Assembly: GCF_044360475.1 (NCBI RefSeq)
Contig: NZ_CP043494.1
Location: 8,494,001 to 8,558,000, forward strand
From: Archangium minus
GTDB lineage: Bacteria > Myxococcota > Myxococcia > Myxococcales > Myxococcaceae
Direction of reading: 5' to 3'
DNA length: 64,000 nt
Shown piece after piece: positions 16,692-25,778 of the stretch. Position 1 is the first letter of the stretch. Every line of letters starts with the position of its first letter. The position numbers were made by a program, and so were the translations under genes. The notes below the pieces were generated by a model. That model worked only from the letters and a program-made list of their open reading frames with translations, searched no databases and was not told where the DNA came from.

Positions 16692-16713
16692 GGGGCAGGG
16701 CCATGCCCCTGAA
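16692..16713 (-). terminator. Hairpin after topA
   Basis: CAGGGGCA and TGCCCCTG form a perfect 8-bp stem with a 6-base loop (GGGCCA), about 20 bases past the topA stop. On the minus strand the stem is followed by GCTTGACA rather than a U-run, so this is a probable factor-dependent end or attenuator. Confidence 0.4.
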
Positions 16714-16733
16714 ATCCTTGAACTTTCAGCGCT

Positions 16734-19328
16734 TCAAGCAGCCGAGGAAGCGTTGGGGCCGTTGGCGGCGGGTGTAGCAGCAGCGGCCACCTCGGGCTCG
16801 ACGATCTGCCGCCGGTAGTCGCACTCCTTGTTGGGGCAGGCGATGAACGGGCCGTCCCGCTTGGAGTACTTCTGCACCAGGTAGGGCGACTGGCAGCTGG
16901 GGCACGCCTCCGGCAGCGGCCGGTCCCAGGCGGCGAACTTGCAGTCTGGGTAGCGGTTGCAGCCGAAGAAGATCTTCCCGAAGCGGCTGCGGCGCTCGGT
17001 GAGGTAGCCCTGCTTGCAGTCCGGGCACGTCACACCGATGGAGATGGGCTTGGACGTCTTGCACTCGGGGTAGCCCGAGCACGCGAGGAACTTCCCGAAG
17101 CGGCCACGCTTGACCACCATGTTCTTGCCGCAGTTCTCGCACTTCTCGTCGGTCGTCTCCTCCTCGATGATGACGATCTTCCCCTCGGCGTCGCGCTTGA
17201 AGTCCTTGGTGTTCTTGCACTCGGGGTAGTTCGAGCACGCGAGGAAGTGGCCCATCTTCCCCCACTTGATCACCATGACGTTGCCGCACTTCTCGCACGC
17301 CACGTCGGTCTTGATCTCCTCGCGCTTGACGTCGCGCATCTCCGCTTCGGCCTTCTCGAGCGTCTCCTTGAAGGGCCCGTAGAAGTCCTTGAGGACGGCC
17401 TTCCAGTTGGCCTCGCCCTCGGAGATCTGATCCAGCTTCTCCTCCATGCCGGCGGTGAAGGCGACGTCCAGCTCGTGGGGGAAGTGCTTCACGAGCAGCT
17501 CGTTGCAGATGACACCCAGGTCCGTGGGCCGGAAGCGGCCCTCCACCTTCTCCACGTACTTCTTCTCCTGGATGGTGGAGAGAATGGCGGCGTAGGTGGA
17601 CGGACGGCCAATGCCCCGCTCCTCGAGCTCCTTGACGAGGGTGGCTTCCGAGAAGCGCGGAGGCGGCTGGGTGAAGTGCTGCTCGTCGAGCAGCTTCTGC
17701 AGGGAGAGCGCGTCCCCGTCGTTGAGCACGGGCAGCTCGCCCACGCCGTCCTCGTCGGTGTCCTCGCCGGCGGCGCGCGCCTTCTCCTGGGCGGCCTCCT
17801 CCTCGGGGGTGAGGCTGGCGCCGTAGATGGCCAGGTAGCCGGGGAACTTCAGCGTGGAGCCCGAGGCCCGGAAGGTGGCCCGGCCCGCGGTGATCTCCGC
17901 GCTCGTCTGGTCATACACGGCCGGCTTCGTCTGGCACGCCACGAAGCGGTTCCAGATGAGCTCGTAGAGACGGAACATGTCCGCGGCCATGTCGTCGTTC
18001 ATCGAGTCGAAGTAGTGCTTCACCTTGGAGGGCGGGTACTCGAGCGACGTGGGCCGGATGGCCTCGTGCGCGTCCTGAGCGCCCTTCTTGGTGCGGTACA
18101 CCACCGGGGCCTCCGGCAGGTAGTCCGCGCCATAGGTCTGGCCGATGAACTCGCGCACCGCCGCCACCGCCTGATCCGACAGACGGGTGGAGTCCGTACG
18201 CATGTACGTGATGAGCGCCGTCTGGCCCTCCTCACCGAGCGGCACGCCCTCGTAGAGACGCTGGGCCAGCGCCATGGTCTTCTTGGCGGTGAAGTGGAGC
18301 CGGTTGGCGGCCTCCTGCTGCAGCTTGGAGGTGATGAAGGGAGCGGGCGCGTTGCGGCGCCGCTCGCGCTTGTCCACCTTGGACACCACGAACGACGAGC
18401 TCTTCAGCTCCTCCACCAGCCCCTGGGTGGTGTCCCGGTCCTTCAGGTCCACCTTCTTGCCATCCACCTTGGCCAGCTTGGCCTTGAAGGGCGGAGGCCC
18501 GGCGGGACCCTCGAGGAGGGCATCCAGCGTCCAGTACTCCTGGGGGACGAAGGCCTTGATCTCGTCCTCGCGCTCGCAGATGAGGCGCACGGCCACGGAC
18601 TGCACGCGGCCCGCGGACAGGCCCCGGCGTACCTTCTTCCAGAGCAGCGGGGAGATCTGGTAGCCCACCAGCCGGTCCAGGATGCGGCGCGTCTGCTGGG
18701 AGTCGTAGTTCTCCTGGCTGAGCTGGCGCGGGTGCGCGATGGCCTCCTGGATGGCCGGCTTGGTGATCTCGTTGAACATCACCCGGTAGGCGTTCTGGTG
18801 GCCCAGCTGCTGGTTGATGTGCCAGGCAATGGCCTCCCCCTCGCGATCGGGGTCCGTCGCCAGGAAGACCTTGTCCACGCCCTGAGCGGCCTTCTTCAGC
18901 TCGCTGAGCACCTTCTCCTTGCCCTTGATGACTTCGTACTGGGGCTCGAAGTCGCGCTCGAGGTCCACGCCCATCTTGCTCTTGGGCAGGTCCAGGATGT
19001 GGCCCACCGAGGCCTTCACCGTGTAGCCGGAGCCCAGGTACTTCTTGATGGTCTTCGCCTTGGCGGGCGACTCGACCACCACGAGGTAGTGCGGTCCCTT
19101 GCCCCGCTTGGGGGAGTCGGTGGCCTCGCCATCCTCGGCGGAGGCCTCCACGGTGGGCAGGGCCTCGTCACTGACCTTGCGGCGCGAGGAGGCCTTCTTG
19201 GCGGCCGTCTTCTTCTTGGCGGCGGTCTTCTTGCGCGCCGCCGGCTTCTTGGCTGCCTTCTTGGGGGCCGCGGTCTCCTCGCCCTCCATCTCGCCCGCCG
19301 TTGCCGTCTTTTTCGTGCGCGTCGCCAT
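16734..19328 (-). CDS. topA: DNA topoisomerase I
   Basis: An 864-residue type IA topoisomerase that relaxes negative supercoils. It opens with a Lys/Ala-rich tail (about residues 15-50, runs such as PKKAAKKPAARKKTAAKKK) like histone H1. The TOPRIM domain (YLVVVESPAKAKTIKKYLG, with DPDREGEAIAWH) follows, then the catalytic tyrosine in ITYMRTDSTRLS. The C-terminus has four topoisomerase zinc ribbons of the form CxxC...ACSxYPEC, the last ending in CPNKECDYRRQ. The ATG at 19328 is preceded by GAGGA. It starts 8 bases after dprA stops, so the two are co-transcribed, a common pairing. Confidence 0.96.
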   Translation of the reverse strand: MATRTKKTATAGEMEGEETAAPKKAAKKPAARKKTAAKKKTAAKKASSRRKVSDEALPTVEASAEDGEATDSPKRGKGPHYLVVVESPAKAKTIKKYLGSGYTVKASVGHILDLPKSKMGVDLERDFEPQYEVIKGKEKVLSELKKAAQGVDKVFLATDPDREGEAIAWHINQQLGHQNAYRVMFNEITKPAIQEAIAHPRQLSQENYDSQQTRRILDRLVGYQISPLLWKKVRRGLSAGRVQSVAVRLICEREDEIKAFVPQEYWTLDALLEGPAGPPPFKAKLAKVDGKKVDLKDRDTTQGLVEELKSSSFVVSKVDKRERRRNAPAPFITSKLQQEAANRLHFTAKKTMALAQRLYEGVPLGEEGQTALITYMRTDSTRLSDQAVAAVREFIGQTYGADYLPEAPVVYRTKKGAQDAHEAIRPTSLEYPPSKVKHYFDSMNDDMAADMFRLYELIWNRFVACQTKPAVYDQTSAEITAGRATFRASGSTLKFPGYLAIYGASLTPEEEAAQEKARAAGEDTDEDGVGELPVLNDGDALSLQKLLDEQHFTQPPPRFSEATLVKELEERGIGRPSTYAAILSTIQEKKYVEKVEGRFRPTDLGVICNELLVKHFPHELDVAFTAGMEEKLDQISEGEANWKAVLKDFYGPFKETLEKAEAEMRDVKREEIKTDVACEKCGNVMVIKWGKMGHFLACSNYPECKNTKDFKRDAEGKIVIIEEETTDEKCENCGKNMVVKRGRFGKFLACSGYPECKTSKPISIGVTCPDCKQGYLTERRSRFGKIFFGCNRYPDCKFAAWDRPLPEACPSCQSPYLVQKYSKRDGPFIACPNKECDYRRQIVEPEVAAAATPAANGPNASSAA

Positions 19329-19336
19329 GATTTTCC

Positions 19337-20458
19337 TCAAACCTTCTCGAACAACCTTCCAGGATGCTGGATGACGAGCCCCGACAGCTCGAGCTCCACC
19401 AGGGCGCTGGAGAGCGCCGCGGGCGAGAGCTGGCTACCGGCCAGCACCTCATCGAATGACCTGGGAACCCTGTCCAACACCTGGTAGGCCCCCCTCGCTT
19501 CCACCGAGAGCTCATCCCACGACGAACCCTCTCCTGGCGGGACCGACCGCTCGGGGTGAAACCCCACGGCCCGCCAGACTTCATGAACGGAGAGACAGGC
19601 CCGCGCGTGTCCATCACGGATGAGCGCGTTGCAGCCGGCCGCTCCCTCGTTCATCACATCACCGGGCAGGGCTAACACTGGCCGGCCCTGCGCTCGTCCC
19701 GCTTCCGCCGTGTAGAGGCTGCCAGAAGCCGCCCCCGCTCGGAGGATCAACACCGCATCCGACGCGCCAGCGATGAGCCGGTTGCGCCGGGGAAAGGTCG
19801 TCGTGCTCGCCCGGACGCCGGGCGGCAGTTCACTGAAGAACACCCCGCCCCGAGCCAGGAAGTGCGGCAGCAGCTTCGCCTGGGCGGGATCCAACGCGTC
19901 CAGCGCCGAGCCGAGGAAGGCCCACGTCTCTCCGCCCGCGTCCAATGCGCCCCAGTGGCAGGCCCGATCTACCCCGGCGGCAGCTCCGGACACCACCCCC
20001 ACCCCACCCTCGGCCACCTGCCGGGCGAAGCTCCTCGCAAAGGGAAGGAAGCCCTGATCCGGGTGCCGGCTGCCCACCATGGCCACCCGGCGGCGCGGCG
20101 GCCCCACCTGCCCCCGGTAGAACAGGAGCGGAGGGGCATCCTCCGTCTCAGCCAGGCGCGCGGGGTAGGCCGGCTCGCCCTGGAAGGCCACGCCCATGGC
20201 GACGGCCGCGCAGCGCTCCAGCACGCGATCTGCCAGGAAACCCAGCTCGGGGACCTCCGCCAGACGCCGGCGCACCGGCATGGGCAGCGGCGCCTCCACC
20301 AGCCAGTCCTTCACCGGACAAGCAGCCAGGCGAGCGAGCGAGCCCCCGGCAAAAGCACGCAGGTTCCCCAAGGTCCTCGGGCCCAGCCCGGGGACGGCCC
20401 AGAGTGCCAGGAGCGTCCGTTGCTCCGCCGTGTGCTTGTCCGTCGTGACGTCCACCAT
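19337..20458 (-). CDS. dprA: DNA-processing protein DprA/Smf
   Basis: A 373-residue DprA. It loads RecA onto incoming single-stranded DNA in natural transformation. The N-terminal helix-hairpin-helix-like region (ALWAVPGLGPRTLGNLRAF) precedes the Rossmann domain with VAMVGSRHPDQGF, GVVSGAAAGVDRACHWGAL, FPRRNRLIAGASDAVLILRA and LALPGDVMNEGAAGCNALI. A C-terminal winged-helix DML1-like region follows (FDEVLAGSQLSPAALSSALVELELSGLV). The start MVDVTTDK is preceded by AGGAGG at nine bases. A TATATA element (20484-20489) 26 bases upstream may be its -10. Confidence 0.93.
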   Translation of the reverse strand: MVDVTTDKHTAEQRTLLALWAVPGLGPRTLGNLRAFAGGSLARLAACPVKDWLVEAPLPMPVRRRLAEVPELGFLADRVLERCAAVAMGVAFQGEPAYPARLAETEDAPPLLFYRGQVGPPRRRVAMVGSRHPDQGFLPFARSFARQVAEGGVGVVSGAAAGVDRACHWGALDAGGETWAFLGSALDALDPAQAKLLPHFLARGGVFFSELPPGVRASTTTFPRRNRLIAGASDAVLILRAGAASGSLYTAEAGRAQGRPVLALPGDVMNEGAAGCNALIRDGHARACLSVHEVWRAVGFHPERSVPPGEGSSWDELSVEARGAYQVLDRVPRSFDEVLAGSQLSPAALSSALVELELSGLVIQHPGRLFEKV

Positions 20459-20599
20459 ACCCAACCCCCCTCCTGGGCCCACCTATATAGAAGATGGGTC
20501 CGACGGCGAGGGGGCGGGACACATAAACACCCGTCCGGCGGTGGTCAAGCGGCACGTCCCCTGCAGTAGGGGCCAACCAAGCCGATCCAAGGGGTTACG

Positions 20600-20618
20600 T
20601 GCCCCCACCAGGGGGGCA
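20600..20618 (-). terminator. Hairpin after the LysM gene
   Basis: TGCCCCC (20600-20606) and GGGGGCA (20612-20618) form a perfect 7-bp stem with a 5-base loop, 23 bases past the stop of the LysM gene. There is no clear U-run. It separates that gene from the dprA-topA unit. Confidence 0.4.
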
Positions 20619-20640
20619 TCCGTCGAGAAGCCCGGGTGTC

Positions 20641-21885
20641 TCAGCGCTGCGCCGTGGGCGACGAATTGACCCGCATCACCACGGCATCCCCAGGCGCCAC
20701 CTCTTGGATGGAGTACGTGAGGATGCAATTGGAGGTGCGCTCCTTCACCTCGGTCACCAGGCACAGGGCGATGTTCTCCGAGGGCAGCGGCGTCTTGCCC
20801 TTCTTCTTGCCAAGCGCCGGATCCACCTGGAGCACCTCCTGGCGGGCAGGGTCTCCCTCACGGGTGACGGTGAAGGTGTTGCCCACCTGCACGCCATCGC
20901 TGCTGCCCCTGTCGATCACCAGGAAGTGGTGCTCGGCGGTAAGGGTCAGGTACGGCACGAGCGCGGTGACGACGTAGCCCTTGAGCTCCTTCTCGTTACG
21001 CCGGGGCACCACCTGGTCCACCATCTTCTCGCCGTACGGGCCCACCAGATCCCCGCGCGAGACGGCATCCCACGTGTCCACGACCTGCGCCTTGACGTAG
21101 TTGTCGCCCAGTGCCACCACGCGCAGGGTGCCGACGAACTCCGTGAGGAACCCCACCTGCTTGCCCGTCACCGGGTGCTTCACGTCCTGCACGGTGTGGA
21201 ACACCACGTACTTGTCCCCGAGCTTCGCATCCGCCTTGCGCTTGAAGCGCACGTAGGCGACGTCCGGGAAGGACAGCATCTCCGCCCCGCTGGTGGCGCC
21301 CTCGATGCGGCCCGCCTCATCCAGCTCGCGCGAGGTGACGAAGCCCTGCGTCATCACCGTCCGAGATGCCTTGGGCTCGTAGGTGAGCTTGCCGCTCACC
21401 TGCACCATCTCCTCCCCGCTGGAGGGATCCATCTCGGTGGCTTCGGCGATCTCCCCGGCCTCGGCCACCATCTCCGAGGGCGCCGGACCGAGGCCCGCCT
21501 CCACGCGCGAGGGCACTTCCTCTCCCGCGGGGAAGAAGCGCACCGGGTTGCCCGGGTAAATCCAGTGCGGGTTGGCGATCTCCGGGTTGTAGGACCAGAC
21601 CTTGGGCCAGTACCAGGGGCTGCCCAGGTAGCGCTGCGAGAGATCCCACAGCGTGTCACCCTTCTCCACGGTGTGAATCTCTCCGGGAGCGGACTCGCGG
21701 CCGCCCTGGCCCGGGGGAATGGTGACCTGACCGGGCCGAGGCTGAGCAGGCTGCTCGTCGACAACCTCGGACCCTTCGGTCTCGTCGCCAGCCTCGGGCT
21801 CCTGATCGTCCGCGTTCTGCGCCCACACAGCGGGTGGCGCGAGCACGGTGGCGAGGAGAAGCGAGGAGAGGATCCGCGAGCGCAT
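20641..21885 (-). CDS. Secreted LysM peptidoglycan-binding protein
   Basis: A 414-residue exported protein. The signal peptide MRSRILSSLLLATVLAPPAVWAQ ends in a good AxA-type site (VWA-Q). An acidic spacer leads to one LysM domain (HTVEKGDTLWDLSQRYLG... NPHWIYPGNPVRFF, about residues 80-130), of the variant that includes the WPKVWSYNPEI insert. The remaining about 270 residues contain the FlgT/LysM-associated beta-rich domain seen in many deltaproteobacterial LysM proteins; its function is unknown. Start chosen by the AAAGGAAG SD and signal peptide. It lies 22 bases after the YbgF-like gene. Confidence 0.8.
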   Translation of the reverse strand: MRSRILSSLLLATVLAPPAVWAQNADDQEPEAGDETEGSEVVDEQPAQPRPGQVTIPPGQGGRESAPGEIHTVEKGDTLWDLSQRYLGSPWYWPKVWSYNPEIANPHWIYPGNPVRFFPAGEEVPSRVEAGLGPAPSEMVAEAGEIAEATEMDPSSGEEMVQVSGKLTYEPKASRTVMTQGFVTSRELDEAGRIEGATSGAEMLSFPDVAYVRFKRKADAKLGDKYVVFHTVQDVKHPVTGKQVGFLTEFVGTLRVVALGDNYVKAQVVDTWDAVSRGDLVGPYGEKMVDQVVPRRNEKELKGYVVTALVPYLTLTAEHHFLVIDRGSSDGVQVGNTFTVTREGDPARQEVLQVDPALGKKKGKTPLPSENIALCLVTEVKERTSNCILTYSIQEVAPGDAVVMRVNSSPTAQR

Positions 21886-21907
21886 CGGACGACTTCCTTT
21901 CGGACTG

Positions 21908-22741
21908 CTAGGGCGAGAGGGACGCGAGCCGCTGCTCCGCCTGGTTGGCGGCGGCCGTCCCCGGGAACTGGGTGAGGATGCGGGTGTAGAGCGCCCGCGC
22001 GTCTGCCTTCTGATCGAGCCGCAGCCGGCACTCGGCCAGCCGCAGCATTCCATCCAGCACGGCGTCGCCGGCCGGGTAGCTCTCGATGAGGAGCTCGAAG
22101 CTCTTCGCCGCGGTGGCGTAGTCCTTGAGCCCCATCTGCCCGAGCCCGCCGAAGTAGAGCGCGTTGTCGGCCCGGGGGTGGCGAGGGTTCTCCCGCGCGA
22201 AGCTCAGCAGGCGCTCCACCCCACCCTCCACGTTGCCGGTACGCAGCGCCGCCACCGCTTGCTCGAACAGGGCGTCCAGCACGGTGCTGTCGATCTGCTC
22301 CTTCGGCTCGTCGGCGTCCGCGGGAGCACTGTCGCTCTCCGCGGCGGGGCTGATGAACATCTCCATGTCATCGGGCGCGGGCTCGACGACGGCCACCCGG
22401 GTGGGCAGCGGAGGCGCGGGCTCGTTGCGCGGCTTGAGCTTCACCACCGTCAACTCCGGCGTGGTGAAGGCGGGAGCAGGCGCAGACGCGGTCGCGGAAG
22501 GGGCGGATGCGTCCCGGGCTGGAGCAGCGGCAGAGGCAGCGCGGGCCTGGGTCACGCTGGCGTGCAACTCCATGCGCTCGAGACGCTTCTCCAGGCGTGC
22601 CTGGGTCTCGCGCATGGCGCGCACCTCGGCCTTCAGCTCCTCCAGTTCCGACGTACGAGCGGAACCAGCGGTGGCGCAGGCGGTCAGCGCGCACAGGGGC
22701 GCGATGGAAAGCAGTCGGCGAATGATGCGGCGCTCCGGCAC
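21908..22741 (-). CDS. CpoB/YbgF-like TPR lipoprotein
   Basis: A protein of about 277 residues with a lipoprotein-like signal (SIAPLCALTACATAG), a coiled-coil segment (ELEELKAEVRAMRETQARLEKRLERME), a low-complexity Ala/Pro linker and three TPR repeats at the C-terminus (LFEQAVAALRTGNVEGGVERL... PRADNALYFGGLGQMGLKDYATA... YPAGDAVLDGMLRLAECRL). This is the architecture of CpoB/YbgF, which coordinates Tol with cell-wall synthesis; no tolB-pal is adjacent. The start is uncertain: the GTG at 22741 gives a standard signal; a TTG at 22792 is also in frame. Confidence 0.75.
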   Translation of the reverse strand: MPERRIIRRLLSIAPLCALTACATAGSARTSELEELKAEVRAMRETQARLEKRLERMELHASVTQARAASAAAPARDASAPSATASAPAPAFTTPELTVVKLKPRNEPAPPLPTRVAVVEPAPDDMEMFISPAAESDSAPADADEPKEQIDSTVLDALFEQAVAALRTGNVEGGVERLLSFARENPRHPRADNALYFGGLGQMGLKDYATAAKSFELLIESYPAGDAVLDGMLRLAECRLRLDQKADARALYTRILTQFPGTAAANQAEQRLASLSP

Positions 22742-22812
22742 GGATTCGGGGGTCCGGACGGAAGGATAGGAAGGGCGGTCGGAGACCGTCAAGAAATCGG
22801 CCCGGACGCCGA

Positions 22813-23583
22813 TCAGAACCGGTGTACCACGAAATTGAGGTGACGGCCCGTGCGCCCCGCGTCACGCCGGTGTGAGAAGAATCGGTCCGCATCACACGCA
22901 GTGCAATGAGGGAGCACCTCCACGTGAGTGGCCTTCAGCCCCGCGCCAAGCAGCGTGTCACGCACCGCCCGTGCGAGGTCCAACCGCACGTCTCCCCCCG
23001 AGCGCGCCACCACCTCCGGGCCGAAGCGAGTGGAGAAGCGCTCGCCTAGCTCCTCGGAGACGACATAGCAGCAGCGCTGAATGGAGGGGCCCACCGCTGC
23101 CAGCAATCGCTCGGGCCGGGAGCCCTTCGCCACCAGGGCCTCCACCGCCCGCGCCACGATGCGCGCGTCCGTACCGCGCCACCCCGAGTGCACCGCCGCC
23201 ACCCGCCGCCCCTCGGTGTCCACCAGCAGCACCGGCACGCAGTCCGCTGTCCCCACCGCCACCCAGTGCTCGGGTCGCTCCGTCCACAGCGCGTCTGCCT
23301 CGCCCTCCGGTGTCCGGAGCGTGCCTGCCCCCTCCCCCGCGTCCGCCTCCACCACGCGGTCTCCGTGCACCTGCTTCACCGTGTGCAGCGCGTCCAACGC
23401 CGCGCCCGCCGCCACCGCCAGCCGCCGATGGTTCTCCTCCACCCGCTCTCGGAGGTCACCCACCGCGAAGCCCAGGTTGAGCGAGGCATAAGGCCCCTCG
23501 GACACGCCACCGGCCCGCGTGGAGAAGCCGTGCGGCACGGGGAGGAGCGAGGAGAGGACGAAGGACGAGGACGGATCAGTCAT
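22813..23583 (-). CDS. pgeF: Peptidoglycan editing factor / multicopper-fold purine nucleoside phosphorylase (YfiH)
   Basis: A 256-residue DUF152/YfiH protein. The sequence shows HGFSTRAGGVSEGPYASLNLG near the N-terminus, then TVKQVHGDRVV, the metal-site histidine and cysteine in VGTADCVPVLL and the block AVHSGWRGTDARIVARAV. Near the C-terminus is HCTACDADRFFSHRRDAGRTGR. Family members have been described as adenosine deaminase/phosphorylases and as factors that remove misplaced L-Ser from muropeptides. The start MTDPSSSF is the family-like one. It precedes the YbgF-like gene by 71 bases, a cell-envelope setting. Confidence 0.9.
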   Translation of the reverse strand: MTDPSSSFVLSSLLPVPHGFSTRAGGVSEGPYASLNLGFAVGDLRERVEENHRRLAVAAGAALDALHTVKQVHGDRVVEADAGEGAGTLRTPEGEADALWTERPEHWVAVGTADCVPVLLVDTEGRRVAAVHSGWRGTDARIVARAVEALVAKGSRPERLLAAVGPSIQRCCYVVSEELGERFSTRFGPEVVARSGGDVRLDLARAVRDTLLGAGLKATHVEVLPHCTACDADRFFSHRRDAGRTGRHLNFVVHRF

Positions 23584-23666
23584 GAGTAGAGCGAAGCGGA
23601 GCACACCCTGCGGCGCGTCACGCAATATCAACGCCCCAGCTCCGAATAATTTCCAACGAAGTCCGT

Positions 23667-23696
23667 TTGACAGTCCGCGTTAGCCGATCCGACAAT
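23667..23696 (+). promoter_or_regulatory. Candidate sigma-70 promoter of the diguanylate cyclase gene
   Basis: A perfect -35 TTGACA (23667-23672), an 18-base spacer and -10 GACAAT (23691-23696). Transcription would start near 23703, about 55 bases before the ATG. Confidence 0.5.
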
Positions 23697-23758
23697 CCGA
23701 GAACCGTACAACCAGAGGGGAATGAAGGCACCGGGCCGAAGCCCCTGCCCTCGCGCAC

Positions 23759-25666
23759 ATGGCACTCGGTGTCGACACCGTAGGCAGGAAGCTCCTGTGG
23801 AGCATTGCACTGCCCGGACTGCTCGCGGCCCTGCTGGGCATGGGCTACTTCTGGCGTGAGGCACAACTGGCGGCGCGGGACGCCACGCACGATGAGGCGA
23901 TGGAGCTCGCGGAGTTCATCGGCACCACCTTCCGGCTGCCGACGCCCGAAGGCCTGCCTCCTCACACCCCCGTCGCCGAGCTGCTGCGCTCGGAGAGCCA
24001 GCTGCTGCGCGCCACGACAGAGCTGAACGTGCTGTCGCCAGACGGTCGCATCCGCTGGTCCGTCAGGTCCGAGGAAGCAGGCACCCGGCACCCCGATACG
24101 GAGCGCCTGACGGCCCCTGGACCCCAGTGGGCCCGCTCGGATGCTCACGAGACAGAGGTGCTCCGCCCGCTCGGCGAGAAGTCCTGCGAGAGCTGTCACC
24201 CGGGCGCGCAGACGCGTCCCGTGGGCCTGCTGCACCTGCGCGTGATTGAGCCGGAGGTTCACCGAGAGCTGACGGATGCCCTCGGCGGCGCGCTGGTGGC
24301 GGTGCTCGTGCTGGGCAGCATGTTGATCGTCGCCACCGGGATGTCGCTGCACTTCTTCCTCACCAGCCCCCTGAAGCGGTTGACGGCCGCCATGCGGCGC
24401 GCTGAGGAGGGTGACTTCCTGGTGCGCGCGGAGGTGCGGGGCACGGATGAGATCTCCCGGCTCGCCGCAGCCTTCAACGCCATGCTGGCGCGCCTCACCT
24501 CCATGAAGGCCGAGGAGATCGACACCCACCGCGATCTCCAGGTGACGAAGTGGAAGCTGTCCCTCAAGGAGGAGCTGGAAGAGCGCATCGCCGAGCTGGC
24601 CCTCCTCTTTGATGTGGCGAAATCCGTCAACTCCACCATCGAGCTGTCCGAGCTGCTCTCGCGCATCTCCCAGCTGGTGCCCGAGCGACTCCACATCCCG
24701 CACTTCTCCATCATGCTCGTCAATACGGACGGGCTGCTGGAGATCAAAAGCACCTTCCCGGAGAACGCGGAGCTGGAGGGGATGACGTTCCGGTTCGGAG
24801 AGGGCGCGTGCGGCCGCGCGGCGGAGACCCAGCGCGTGGTGTACGTGCCGGACATCAATGACACCTCGAGCATCTTCGCCCGGCGCGCGCTGATGTCGGG
24901 GCATGCCACCGGGGCACTGCTGTGCATCCCGATGGTGCACACGGACTCGGTGCTGGGGGTGCTCAACTTCCAGCGCCCAGAGGTGGCCAGCTTCGCGCCC
25001 GAAGAGCTGGAGCTGCTCACCGCCGTGGCCGACCAGGCCGCCACCGCCGTGAAGAACGCCATGCTCCACGCCGAGGCCGTGCGGCTCACCATGACGGACC
25101 CGCTCACCGGGGTGCCCAACCGCCGCCACCTCTTCTCGCGGCTGGAGCTGGAAGTGGCGCGCTCGCAGCGCTTCGGCACGCCGCTGTCCATCCTCATGGT
25201 GGACATTGACCACTTCAAGCGGCTCAACGACGCCGCCGGCCACCGCGCCGGTGATGAGTCGCTGCGCAAGGTGTGCGACGTGCTGCGCTCCCGCGTGCGC
25301 AAGGTGGACACGCTCGCGCGCTACGGCGGCGAGGAGTTCATGCTGGTGCTGTCAAACGTGTCCAAGGAGGACGCGTACGAGGTGGCCGAGAAGCTGCGGC
25401 GCGCCGTGGTGGAGGCCCCCCAGCTCGCCTCCCCCACCCAGCCCACCGGCCACATCACCGTCTCCATCGGCGTGGCCACCTACCCCAACGACGCCACCAC
25501 CCAGGACACACTGGTCGACTGCGCCGACGCCGCCCTCTACGCCAGCAAGCGCGGCGGGCGTAATCTCGTCACCAGCTACTCGCCCGGCATGGAGCTGCAC
25601 CCGGGCCGCGAGCGCGGGATCTCTCGTCCCAACGATCCCTCCTCGCCCAGCTTGGCCAAGGCTTGA
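23759..25666 (+). CDS. Membrane diguanylate cyclase with haem-c-type sensor, HAMP and GAF domains
   Basis: A 635-residue protein. Membrane helices at about 11-29 and 180-200 flank a periplasmic sensor domain. That domain contains C143-E-S-C-H147, a CxxCH c-type haem attachment motif. A HAMP segment (SPLKRLTAAMRRAEEGDF), a coiled coil, a GAF domain (about 290-430) and a GGDEF domain follow. The catalytic loop is RYGGEEFMLVL, and RKVD five residues before it is an inhibitory site for c-di-GMP. So the enzyme should make c-di-GMP, with feedback inhibition, under control of a redox or gas signal. Own promoter at 23667. Confidence 0.88.
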   Translation: MALGVDTVGRKLLWSIALPGLLAALLGMGYFWREAQLAARDATHDEAMELAEFIGTTFRLPTPEGLPPHTPVAELLRSESQLLRATTELNVLSPDGRIRWSVRSEEAGTRHPDTERLTAPGPQWARSDAHETEVLRPLGEKSCESCHPGAQTRPVGLLHLRVIEPEVHRELTDALGGALVAVLVLGSMLIVATGMSLHFFLTSPLKRLTAAMRRAEEGDFLVRAEVRGTDEISRLAAAFNAMLARLTSMKAEEIDTHRDLQVTKWKLSLKEELEERIAELALLFDVAKSVNSTIELSELLSRISQLVPERLHIPHFSIMLVNTDGLLEIKSTFPENAELEGMTFRFGEGACGRAAETQRVVYVPDINDTSSIFARRALMSGHATGALLCIPMVHTDSVLGVLNFQRPEVASFAPEELELLTAVADQAATAVKNAMLHAEAVRLTMTDPLTGVPNRRHLFSRLELEVARSQRFGTPLSILMVDIDHFKRLNDAAGHRAGDESLRKVCDVLRSRVRKVDTLARYGGEEFMLVLSNVSKEDAYEVAEKLRRAVVEAPQLASPTQPTGHITVSIGVATYPNDATTQDTLVDCADAALYASKRGGRNLVTSYSPGMELHPGRERGISRPNDPSSPSLAKA

Positions 25667-25707
25667 GGCCTTGAAGTTCCCCGCCTCGAAGCTCCCGCAA
25701 TGAAAAG

Positions 25708-25736
25708 GCCCGTGCCACCCCAGGAATGGCACGGGC
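25708..25736. terminator. Bidirectional terminator between the cyclase gene and htrA
   Basis: GCCCGTGCCA (25708-25717) and TGGCACGGGC (25727-25736) form a perfect 10-bp stem with a 9-base loop. It is flanked by AAAA on the left, which is a U-run for the minus strand, and by TTGAATA on the right. It separates two convergent genes. Confidence 0.75.
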
Positions 25737-25740
25737 TTGA

Positions 25741-25778
25741 ATACCCTCACCCCGACCCTCTCCCAGAGGGAGAGGGAG
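25741..25778 (-). repeat. 3'-end GGGAGAGGG/GGGGTGAGGG repeat, copy 2 (after htrA)
   Basis: In the htrA direction the copy reads CTCCCTCTCCCTCTGGG..., then AGAGGG, TC and GGGGTGAGGGTA. It begins directly after the htrA TAA. Confidence 0.75.

Noticed and set aside
17247..19487. A 746-codon open frame on the + strand, opposite topA
   Set aside because: It is fully antisense to topA, whose motifs are complete. It is rich in His, Leu, Arg and Gly, as expected from high-GC shadow frames.
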